Source: an uncultured Erysipelotrichales bacterium
GTDB lineage: Bacteria; Bacillota_I; Bacilli_A; Erysipelotrichales; Coprobacillaceae
NCBI GenBank assembly: GCA_910579135.1
Contig: CAJTTM010000042.1
Span: 1 to 20,976, forward strand
Direction of reading: 5' to 3'
DNA: 20,976 nt
Below the pieces are notes generated by a model. That model did no database searches. It was given only the letters and a program-made list of their open reading frames with translations, and was not told the origin of the DNA. How positions within the stretch are numbered: position 1 is the stretch's first letter; the number at the start of each line of letters is the position of its first letter. Positions 13,249 through 18,825 of the stretch are shown here, one piece after another. The position numbers were made by a program, and so were the translations under genes.

Positions 13249-13623
13249 ATGAATGTTGGCGAAAGAGTCAAACTATTAAGAAAAGAATTAGGACTTTCTC
13301 AATCTGAATTTGGTGAAAAAATTGGGAAAGGAAAAGTTGCTATTTCACACATAGAGAGTGGTAATGTTGGACTCACAGAAACAAACGCTAAACTTATCTG
13401 CCGAGAGTTCAACGTTGACTATTTCTGGCTGACCGAGGGTACTGGAGAGATGTTTAGAGAAACACCTGATTCGATACTCAATGAAGTCTTCGATCAATAC
13501 AAACTAGATGATATTGACAAAAAGATTGTCAAAAAATACGTTGAAATGAAACCAGAACACAGAAAGATATTTAAAGAATATCTTCAAAGTATCGTAGATG
13601 AAGAAAAGAATAAAAGTGAATAG
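13249..13623 (+). CDS. XRE-family phage repressor, short form without protease domain
   Basis: This 124-aa protein has an N-terminal helix-turn-helix (residues about 7-62: VKLLRKELGLSQSEFGEKIG, then ISHIESG). It is followed by DYFWLTEGTGEMF, a common link in Firmicutes phage repressors, and a helical C-terminus that should make the dimer. There is no LexA/CI-like Ser-Lys protease domain, so self-cleavage after DNA damage is unlikely. Induction must act another way, perhaps through an antirepressor or a small protein. AAGGAGG lies about 8 bases ahead of the ATG. It is transcribed away from the early operon and toward int. Confidence 0.85.
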   Translation: MNVGERVKLLRKELGLSQSEFGEKIGKGKVAISHIESGNVGLTETNAKLICREFNVDYFWLTEGTGEMFRETPDSILNEVFDQYKLDDIDKKIVKKYVEMKPEHRKIFKEYLQSIVDEEKNKSE

Positions 13624-13650
13624 AAAAAGACGAGTCAAATATAACTCGCC
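13624..13650 (-). terminator. Terminator of the 34-aa minus-strand gene
   Basis: On the minus strand, GGCGAGT (13,644-13,650) pairs with ACTCGTC (13,629-13,635) over 7 bp with one G-U pair and an 8-base loop, followed by TTTTT. It starts 9 bases after the 34-aa ORF's stop and ends just at the repressor stop codon, so it can separate the two convergent genes. Confidence 0.65.
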
Positions 13651-13658
13651 TATCCCTG

Positions 13659-13763
13659 TTATTCTTTTAAAAAGAAATGCTGTACAAGTAGAAACACTGA
13701 TTTTAAAAAGTCAGTATCTTCTATCTCATCTAACATGATAACAATGTATTTTTTATAATTCAT
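13659..13763 (-). CDS. 34-aa microprotein between repressor and integrase
   Basis: The ORF is MNYKKYIVIMLDEIEDTDFL followed by KSVFLLVQHFFLKE. GGGAGGTG lies 8 bases before the ATG, and a terminator follows the stop. The pattern 'YKK..I..ML.EI.D..FL....V..FLKE' is a recurrent tiny-protein family next to phage repressors and integrases in clostridia-like bacteria, of unknown function. It lies on the opposite strand to both neighbours. It may be amphipathic helix-loop-helix and might bind the repressor or the membrane; this is inference. Confidence 0.65.
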   Translation of the reverse strand: MNYKKYIVIMLDEIEDTDFLKSVFLLVQHFFLKE

Positions 13764-13846
13764 TTGTATCACCTCCCTATAAAAGGAGTGTAACAATTTG
13801 ATATTTCATTGTATTAATTAATAAAAAAACAGAATGTGTATAATAT

Positions 13847-13872
13847 AAAAAATACACCCTCACGGATGTATT
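13847..13872 (-). terminator. Minus-strand hairpin-plus-T run upstream of int
   Basis: AATACACCC (13,851-13,859) and GGATGTATT (13,864-13,872) form a stem with one mismatch and a 4-base loop. On the minus strand the stem is followed by a T run. It could stop antisense transcripts coming from the int side before they reach the repressor. On the plus strand it would be a leader hairpin. Confidence 0.45.
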
Positions 13873-13874
13873 GC

Positions 13875-13901
13875 TTCAAGTCAACGACACGACTAATTAA
13901 G
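13875..13901 (+). repeat. 27-bp repeat, copy ahead of int
   Basis: The plus strand contains CAAGTCAACGACACG and ends TAATTAAG. It matches the minus-strand copy at 11,783-11,809 in 25 of 27 positions. It lies about 40 bases before the int ribosome site. The 10-base core AACGACACGA also recurs inside int at 14,025-14,034. Confidence 0.8.
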
Positions 13902-13954
13902 CAAGGATATTATAACATATTCTCCACAAAAAAGACAGGAGGATTTAAAAAAAA

Positions 13955-15052
13955 ATGTCTGTTCACAAAGATAAAGTGACGGGCAAATGGTATTACACTG
14001 GTAAATATAAGGATTTATCAGGAAAACGACACGATTATAAAAAAAGAGGTTTTAGAACAAAATCAGAAGCAAAACAAGCTGAAGAAACGTTTTTACAAAA
14101 GACAAAAGGTGGCTACGGTAGAATAAAGATGAATGATCTTATTGAGCTGTATCAAAAAGAAAGCGTCACAAAATTAAAAGAGTCAACTCTAAAGCAATAT
14201 AAGCATTTTGAAGAAATGTCTATAACTCCGTTTTTTGGAAAGAGATTTATTGACACTATACAACAAGTGGAAATAAGACAATGGATAAATGATATATGCA
14301 TAAATGGTCTAAACGGGAAAAAGTACGATTATAGAACTTGTGAAAATATGTTGATACATCTTTCTGGATTGTTTACTTTTTCTATTGAAAGAGGCTTGCT
14401 AAGATACAATCCTTGTCAGTATGTTAGAGCCCCTAAGGATCCTAACGCTCTTATAAAGAAGAAAAACAGCGAGCTCAACTTTTGGGAGCTTGAAGAGTAT
14501 AAAAAGTTCATAAGTTTTGTTGATGATGAAAATATAAAAGATATTTTTGAAACTCTCTTCTATACAGGACTTAGAATAGGAGAATTCTGTGCTCTGCAAT
14601 GGAAGGATTATGATCCTGAAAACAGAAAGCTAAGTATAACAAAATCATTAAGCGATAGAGTAAGCAGAATAACGTCACCTAAGACACCAAAATCGGTAAG
14701 GGTTATAGATATACCAAAAAGACTCAATCAACGCCTTACGTTACGTTATGAAAGATGTAGAAAACTAGACGGATTCAATCAAGACTATTATATTTTCGGA
14801 GACATTCAGTATCATACTGCAGGTTGGTACAGAAAGAAATTCAATGAGTATATAGAGTTATCGCACGTTAAAAAAATAACTTTGCACGGTCTAAGACATA
14901 GTCATGCAAGCCTGTTACTTTCAAACCCAAAAGTATCAGAGCTTCTTGTTGCTGAACGATTAGGACATTCAATAGATACGTTAAGAAAAATATATGCTCA
15001 TGTTTATGAAAAAAACAGAAAATACTTGATTAATTATATAGACGAATTATAA
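13955..15052 (+). CDS. int: Tyrosine recombinase/phage integrase
   Basis: This 365-aa enzyme inserts and excises the element. The N-terminus (about 1-48, WYYTGKYKDLSGKRHDYKKR) is an arm-type DNA-binding domain of the AP2-like integrase class. Residues about 55-160 are the core-binding SAM-like domain. The catalytic domain shows the Arg in GLRIGEF near 206, HGLRH near 310 (HXXR), GH near 335 and the Tyr nucleophile in KIYAHV near 346. Length and layout are normal for Tn916/TP901-type temperate elements of Firmicutes. AGGAGG lies about 11 bases ahead of the ATG. It is read toward the tRNA-Thr and is the last gene of the element on this side. Confidence 0.95.
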   Translation: MSVHKDKVTGKWYYTGKYKDLSGKRHDYKKRGFRTKSEAKQAEETFLQKTKGGYGRIKMNDLIELYQKESVTKLKESTLKQYKHFEEMSITPFFGKRFIDTIQQVEIRQWINDICINGLNGKKYDYRTCENMLIHLSGLFTFSIERGLLRYNPCQYVRAPKDPNALIKKKNSELNFWELEEYKKFISFVDDENIKDIFETLFYTGLRIGEFCALQWKDYDPENRKLSITKSLSDRVSRITSPKTPKSVRVIDIPKRLNQRLTLRYERCRKLDGFNQDYYIFGDIQYHTAGWYRKKFNEYIELSHVKKITLHGLRHSHASLLLSNPKVSELLVAERLGHSIDTLRKIYAHVYEKNRKYLINYIDEL

Positions 15053-15065
15053 TTAATATAAAATA

Positions 15066-15087
15066 TGTCGTCCATTTGTCGTCCACC
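15066..15087. repeat. Tandem 11-bp repeats after int, candidate integrase arm sites
   Basis: TGTCGTCCA occurs at 15,066-15,074 and again at 15,077-15,085, exactly one helical turn apart, directly after the int stop codon. Short tandem repeats in this place are typical arm-type binding sites for integrases with an AP2-like N-terminal domain. Confidence 0.55.
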
Positions 15088-15103
15088 AATATTTTTATTA
15101 GTA

Positions 15104-15136
15104 AGTTTTAACAAATATTCAAAATAAGTTAAAACT
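15104..15136. repeat. Perfect 9-bp inverted repeat near the element's end
   Basis: AGTTTTAAC (15,104-15,112) and GTTAAAACT (15,128-15,136) form an inverted pair with a 15-base spacer. It could be a weak transcription stop after int or part of the recombination complex. No T run follows. Confidence 0.45.
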
Positions 15137-15165
15137 CAAAAAATGTTGATGAAATCAAATAAAAT

Positions 15166-15183
15166 AGCACCATTCAAGGTGCT
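15166..15183. other. Hairpin at the element/host junction, possible attachment site region
   Basis: AGCACC and GGTGCT enclose a 6-base loop just 6 bases before the tRNA-Thr. On the minus strand the hairpin is followed by a T-rich stretch. GCACCAT in its left arm also occurs at the 3' end of the tRNA (15,259-15,265). The junction between element and host should lie between the int stop and the tRNA, but the core cannot be named without the other end. Confidence 0.35.
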
Positions 15184-15188
15184 TATAT

Positions 15189-15264
15189 GCCGATCTAGCT
15201 CCAATGGTAGAGCAATCCACTCGTAATGGATAGGCTAGCAGTTCGACTCTGCTGATCGGCACCA
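15189..15264 (+). tRNA. tRNA-Thr (anticodon CGT)
   Basis: The gene is 76 bases long with encoded CCA. The acceptor stem GCCGATC pairs with GATCGGC. The D arm carries GCTC/GAGC. The anticodon arm is ATCCA-CTCGTAA-TGGAT, giving anticodon CGT (reads ACG, threonine). The T arm is AGCAG-TTCGACT-CTGCT. All arms pair perfectly, so the tRNA is intact. Its 5' end faces the integrated element. Confidence 0.96.
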
Positions 15265-15268
15265 TCAT

Positions 15269-15290
15269 GATAGCAATCGCTATCTTTTTT
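15269..15290 (+). terminator. Terminator after tRNA-Thr
   Basis: GATAGC and GCTATC form a 6-bp stem with an AATC loop, followed by six T. It lies four bases after the tRNA's CCA end. Confidence 0.75.
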
Positions 15291-15332
15291 CATAGAATTA
15301 ATGTTATAATAGATATGAAAAGAGGATAAATT

Positions 15333-15644
15333 ATGGAAATTATAATATGGGGAAAAGAGGAATATAGAAAAGAAGTTGAGCAATGTATTGAAGAAAAGTT
15401 AGGAGTCCAACAATGGGAACATTCAACCCATCACCAAAAAACAGATGTTTTTCAGATAAGTTTATATGATGAATTTTTTAATAAAATCATAGAAGACTAT
15501 CAAGATATTAAGTTAACTTGTTATGACATTGAAGACGATGAAGATCGTGGCTCAGGTTTTTGGATTAGTCATGAATTAAAAACTGAAATCAATGAAGAAG
15601 GAAAACACATAGCTGTTTATTCTAGTGGCCATTATTGGTCATAA
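15333..15644 (+). CDS. 103-aa protein of unknown function
   Basis: The protein begins MEIIIWGKEEYRKEVEQCIE and ends HIAVYSSGHYWS. It has an alternating strand/helix pattern, many acidic residues (YDIEDDEDRGSG) and a final Gly-His-Tyr-Trp tail. No signal peptide, membrane segment or known motif is visible. AGAGGA lies 6 bases before the ATG, and a TATAAT box at 15,305-15,310 without a good -35 could drive it. It lies just outside the element on the host side, codon use is AT-rich like its host neighbours, and no conserved partner is evident. Confidence 0.7.
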   Translation: MEIIIWGKEEYRKEVEQCIEEKLGVQQWEHSTHHQKTDVFQISLYDEFFNKIIEDYQDIKLTCYDIEDDEDRGSGFWISHELKTEINEEGKHIAVYSSGHYWS

Positions 15645-15658
15645 ATTGTAACTCTTTG

Positions 15659-15686
15659 TTGAAATGTTATTCTTTCATGATATAAT
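15659..15686 (+). promoter_or_regulatory. Promoter of nrdG
   Basis: TTGAAA (15,659-15,664) and TATAAT (15,681-15,686) are 16 bases apart, and the -10 is preceded by TGA (extended -10, TGN). It is 27 bases before the nrdG start. Confidence 0.65.
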
Positions 15687-15713
15687 CATTTAGAAGAAGA
15701 AAGGATTTTGAAA

Positions 15714-16205
15714 ATGAAATATAATAAAATTAGAAAAATGGATATCTCTAATGGTCCAGGTGTGAGGGTTTCATTATTTGTACAAGGTTGTGTTTTTAAT
15801 TGTCCTAATTGTTTTAATCCAGAAACTCATGACTTCACTAAAGGTGAAGAATTTAATGATGAAACAATTCAAAAGGTTTTAACTTTAGGTGAAGCTGAAT
15901 TTGTGGTTGGTTTATCTATTCTTGGTGGTGAGCCAATGCATCCTATTAATAGAGATGGTGTAACATTACTTGCGAAAGCATTTAAAGAAAAGTTTCCTGA
16001 TAAATCTATTTGGATGTGGACTGGATATTTATTTGATCAAGATTTAAAAGATTTAGAAATTTTACAATATATTGATGTTATTGTAGATGGTCAATATGTA
16101 GATGCTTTACATGATTTTAGATTAGAATGGAAAGGATCTTCAAATCAAAGAGTGATTGATGTAAAAAAATCAATTACTGAAAATCAAATTATACTATATG
16201 CTTAA
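15714..16205 (+). CDS. nrdG: Anaerobic ribonucleoside-triphosphate reductase activating protein
   Basis: This 163-aa radical SAM enzyme uses a 4Fe-4S cluster and S-adenosylmethionine to create the glycyl radical on NrdD, allowing deoxynucleotide synthesis without oxygen. The cluster motif CX3CX2C is visible in QGCVFNCPNC near residue 25. SNGPGVRVSLF precedes it, and GGEPMH near residue 70 is the SAM-binding GGE motif. Length is normal for NrdG. A TTG six bases upstream is open, but the ATG at 15,714 is better placed after AAAGGA. nrdD is not adjacent; nrdG has its own promoter and terminator and seems to be a single-gene unit. Confidence 0.95.
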   Translation: MKYNKIRKMDISNGPGVRVSLFVQGCVFNCPNCFNPETHDFTKGEEFNDETIQKVLTLGEAEFVVGLSILGGEPMHPINRDGVTLLAKAFKEKFPDKSIWMWTGYLFDQDLKDLEILQYIDVIVDGQYVDALHDFRLEWKGSSNQRVIDVKKSITENQIILYA

Positions 16206-16229
16206 ACGAAACAATACGTTTCGTTTTTT
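16204..16229 (+). terminator. Terminator of nrdG
   Basis: AAACGAAAC and GTTTCGTTT form a 9-bp stem with an AATAC loop running into a T tract. It begins at the nrdG stop codon. Confidence 0.8.
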
Positions 16230-16240
16230 ATATTTCAGTT

Positions 16241-16275
16241 TTGTAATATTAGATGAAATAAAGTTATGTTATAAT
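16241..16275 (+). promoter_or_regulatory. Regulator promoter region with element shared with the transporter operon
   Basis: TTGTAATATTA (16,241-16,251) recurs exactly at 17,978-17,988 ahead of the ABC genes. TTATGTTATAAT (16,264-16,275), which holds a TATAAT box, recurs there with one change. The -10 lies only 16 bases before the preferred regulator ATG, so the leader would be very short. Confidence 0.45.
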
Positions 16276-16291
16276 AGGTATGGTGATGAAA

Positions 16292-16954
16292 ATGAAAAGA
16301 ATAATGATTGTTGAAGATGAAATGTATATTGCAGAAGAATTATATACAATATTAAATAATAATGGATATCAAGCTATTATACTAAAAGATTTTAAGAATG
16401 CGAAGGAAAAGATATTAAATCAAAAACCTGATCTAGTTCTATTAGATATTTATATTCCTTATCTTAATGGAGAAATGTTACTTAAGGAAATACGTAAAGA
16501 ATCAAATATCCCTATTATTATGGTAACTAGCAAGGATAATGAAGTAGATGAAGTTTTATCTATGAGTTATGGTGCTGATGATTATATTACCAAACCTTAT
16601 AATCCTACTTTATTATTGCTTAGAATCAATAATATTTTTAAAAGAATGAGTTATACAAGTGATACATTAACTTATAAAGATTTAATGATTAATATGCAAA
16701 AGGGAATGATTAAAAAAGATAATATTGAAATCACTTTAACTAAAAATGAAATGATTATTTTTAATTATTTACTTAATCATCAAGATAGAATTGTAAGTAG
16801 AGATGAGTTAATGACTGATTTATGGAATAATAGTGAATATATTAATGATAATGCCTTAACTATTAATATTAGTAGATTAAGAGCAAAACTAAAAGATATT
16901 GGGTATGAAAATGTTATTGAAACAAGGAAAGGAATTGGATATATTTTATTATGA
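16292..16954 (+). CDS. Bce-type response regulator (OmpR family)
   Basis: This 220-aa two-component regulator is the probable switch for the peptide-resistance transporter downstream. The receiver domain has the acidic pair E8-D9, the phosphoacceptor D52 (LLDIYIPY), T in VTSKDN and K in ITKPYNP. The C-terminal half is a winged helix (LTKNEMIIFNYLLNHQDRIV, then SRDELMTDLW and ISRLRAKL). In-frame ATGs at 16,280 and 16,286 also exist. I prefer 16,292, which puts GGTGAT at a workable distance and gives the usual MKRIMIVEDE opening. The stop overlaps the kinase start (ATGA), so the two are made together. Confidence 0.92.
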   Translation: MKRIMIVEDEMYIAEELYTILNNNGYQAIILKDFKNAKEKILNQKPDLVLLDIYIPYLNGEMLLKEIRKESNIPIIMVTSKDNEVDEVLSMSYGADDYITKPYNPTLLLLRINNIFKRMSYTSDTLTYKDLMINMQKGMIKKDNIEITLTKNEMIIFNYLLNHQDRIVSRDELMTDLWNNSEYINDNALTINISRLRAKLKDIGYENVIETRKGIGYILL

Positions 16955-17967
16955 AATTCTTAGATTATATAAAAGATAAAATCATAACTCTCCTTTTATT
17001 TCTATTTACTTATATTTTAATATTATTCTTACTTTTTGCTTTTAAATGTTCATTAGAATTAATCATATCAATAAGTATAACTCTTTTTATTTTTATTACT
17101 TTATGTATTCTTTATGATTATTATCGTAAAGTTAAATTTTATAACTATCTTATTAATAATATTGAAATGTTAGATAAAAGTTATTTAGTATTAGAAACCT
17201 TACAAGAGCCTCATTTCTATGAAGGGAAAATTTTATTTCACGCTTTATATCTCATTAACAAATCTATGATTGAAAATTTAAAAAAATATGAATTCCAACT
17301 TAATGACTTTAAAGATTATATAGAAATGTGGATTCATGAAGTTAAGCTTCCTTTATCAGCATTAACATTACTACATCATAATCATCAAGAATTATTTAAT
17401 ACCAAAGAAAAAAAATATATTCAAAGAATTAATGATTATGTAGAGCAAGTTTTATATTATGTTAGAAGTGAAAATGCTGAAAAAGATTATTTAATTAGTA
17501 AAATCAATATAAGTAAAGTTATTAAAAATATTGCTTTAAAGAATAAAGATATTTTATTAGAGAGTCATGTTGATTTTCTTATTGAAAATGTTGATATAGA
17601 TGTTTTTACTGATTCTAAATGGTTAGAGTTTATTATTAATCAAATTATTAATAATAGTATTAAGTATTCTAAAGATAATGATGCTTATATCAAGTTATAT
17701 ACTTATAAAAATGATCATAACTATACTTTAGTTATAGAAGATAATGGAATTGGTATTCCTAGTAATGATTTACCTAGAATATTTGATAAATCATTTACTG
17801 GTTATAATGGACGTATCCAAAAGAATTCTACTGGGATGGGATTATTTATATGTAAGAATTTATGTACTAAACTTAAACATCAAATTTCTATAGAATCTAT
17901 TCAACAAGAATATACAAGAGTTTCTATAACGTTTTCTATAAATGATTATTATGATGTTGTAAAATAA
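16951..17967 (+). CDS. Bce-type intramembrane-sensing histidine kinase
   Basis: This 338-aa kinase has two membrane helices near the N-terminus (about residues 11-31 and 35-55) with almost no outside loop, the hallmark of BceS-like kinases that sense peptide through their ABC partner rather than directly. The H-box is MWIHEVKLPLSAL with His near 129. The ATP-binding part shows NQIINNSIKYS (N box), EDNGIGIP (G1), FDKSFTG (F box) and STGMGLFI (G2). It overlaps the response regulator gene by 4 bases. Family knowledge, not direct evidence, predicts a sensory complex with the permease encoded downstream. Confidence 0.93.
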   Translation: MKFLDYIKDKIITLLLFLFTYILILFLLFAFKCSLELIISISITLFIFITLCILYDYYRKVKFYNYLINNIEMLDKSYLVLETLQEPHFYEGKILFHALYLINKSMIENLKKYEFQLNDFKDYIEMWIHEVKLPLSALTLLHHNHQELFNTKEKKYIQRINDYVEQVLYYVRSENAEKDYLISKINISKVIKNIALKNKDILLESHVDFLIENVDIDVFTDSKWLEFIINQIINNSIKYSKDNDAYIKLYTYKNDHNYTLVIEDNGIGIPSNDLPRIFDKSFTGYNGRIQKNSTGMGLFICKNLCTKLKHQISIESIQQEYTRVSITFSINDYYDVVK

Positions 17968-17969
17968 TC

Positions 17970-18020
17970 TTTCAATATTGTAATATTATGTTATATTGAA
18001 AAAACGACAAACTCTATAAT
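17970..18020 (+). promoter_or_regulatory. Operator-promoter region of the ABC transporter genes
   Basis: TTTCAATAT (17,970-17,978) and ATATTGAAA (17,993-18,001) form a perfect 9-bp inverted pair with a 14-base spacer. TTGTAATATTA, shared with the regulator promoter, lies within it. A TATAAT box at 18,015-18,020 has no good -35, which is usual for promoters that need an activator. It is 38 bases before the ATPase ATG. Confidence 0.5.
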
Positions 18021-18057
18021 TTCACTTAAAATGATGAGTGAAAGGAGAAATATTATT

Positions 18058-18825
18058 ATGAGTATTATTTTAAAAATTGATAATGTAGAAAAATATTATG
18101 GCAATAAATCTAGTCTTACTAAAGCATTAGATAATATATCTTTTGAAGTAAGAGAAGGTGAATTTGTTGCGATTATGGGGGCTAGTGGTAGTGGAAAAAC
18201 AACTTTATTGAATTGTATTTCTACTATTGATAAAGTCACTTCAGGTCATATTTATGTTTCAAGAAAGGATATCACAAAACTTAAAGGTAATCGTCTTAAT
18301 GAATTTAGAAGAGAACAATTAGGATTTATCTTTCAAGATTTTAATTTATTAGATACTTTAACTGCATATGAAAATATTGCTTTAGCTTTAACTATTCAAA
18401 AAGTGAATGCTAAAGAAATAGATATGAAGATAAAACAAATTGCGAAATCACTAGCAATTGAAGATATTTTGAATAAATATCCATATCAAATGAGTGGAGG
18501 ACAAAAACAAAGAGTTGCGAGTGCCAGAGCCATCATTACTAATCCATCTCTTATATTAGCAGATGAACCAACTGGAGCTTTAGATTCTAAATCCTCTAGT
18601 ATGTTGTTAGATAAATTTCATTATTTAAACCAAGATCTAGGAGCAACAATTTTAATGGTAACACATGATGCAATCAGTGCTTCATATGCAACTCGTGTTA
18701 TTTTTATTAAAGATGGCAAAATGTTCCATGAAATCATTCGTGGTGATGATAGTAAGAAAGTATTTTTTAATAAGATCATTGATGTTATGACATTGTTAGG
18801 TGGAGATTTAAGTGATGCTCTTTAA
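18058..18825 (+). CDS. Bce-type ABC transporter ATPase
   Basis: This 255-aa ATPase powers the peptide-detoxification transporter. Walker A is GASGSGKTT, the Q-loop is FIFQDFNLLDTL, the signature is MSGGQKQRVASARA, Walker B is LILADEPTGALD and the H-loop is MVTHD. It has the MacB/LolD-like layout of BceA. I place the start at the ATG after AAAGGAG; an ATG 27 bases upstream is open but has no ribosome site. The gene overlaps the permease gene by 11 bases. In known Bce systems this pair frees cell-wall precursors from antimicrobial peptides such as bacitracin; the actual peptide here is unknown. Confidence 0.94.
   Translation: MSIILKIDNVEKYYGNKSSLTKALDNISFEVREGEFVAIMGASGSGKTTLLNCISTIDKVTSGHIYVSRKDITKLKGNRLNEFRREQLGFIFQDFNLLDTLTAYENIALALTIQKVNAKEIDMKIKQIAKSLAIEDILNKYPYQMSGGQKQRVASARAIITNPSLILADEPTGALDSKSSSMLLDKFHYLNQDLGATILMVTHDAISASYATRVIFIKDGKMFHEIIRGDDSKKVFFNKIIDVMTLLGGDLSDAL

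Noticed and set aside
13834..13844. Strong promoter for int at the TATAAT box
   Set aside because: The TATAAT at 13,839-13,844 has no acceptable -35 at 16-18 bases, so I did not annotate it as a separate promoter.
11783..13901. Transposon bounded by the inverted repeats
   Set aside because: No transposase lies between the repeats, no target duplication is visible, and the enclosed genes are ordinary phage switch genes. Regulatory or inversion roles are more likely.
14399..14599. 66-aa minus-strand ORF within int
   Set aside because: It is fully antisense to the catalytic part of the integrase with no start signals.
15189..15264. tRNA-Thr disrupted by the element
   Set aside because: All four stems pair perfectly and CCA is encoded, so the gene is intact.
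15195..15383. 62-aa minus-strand ORF over tRNA-Thr
   Set aside because: It runs antisense across a perfect tRNA and its terminator, so it cannot be a sensible gene.
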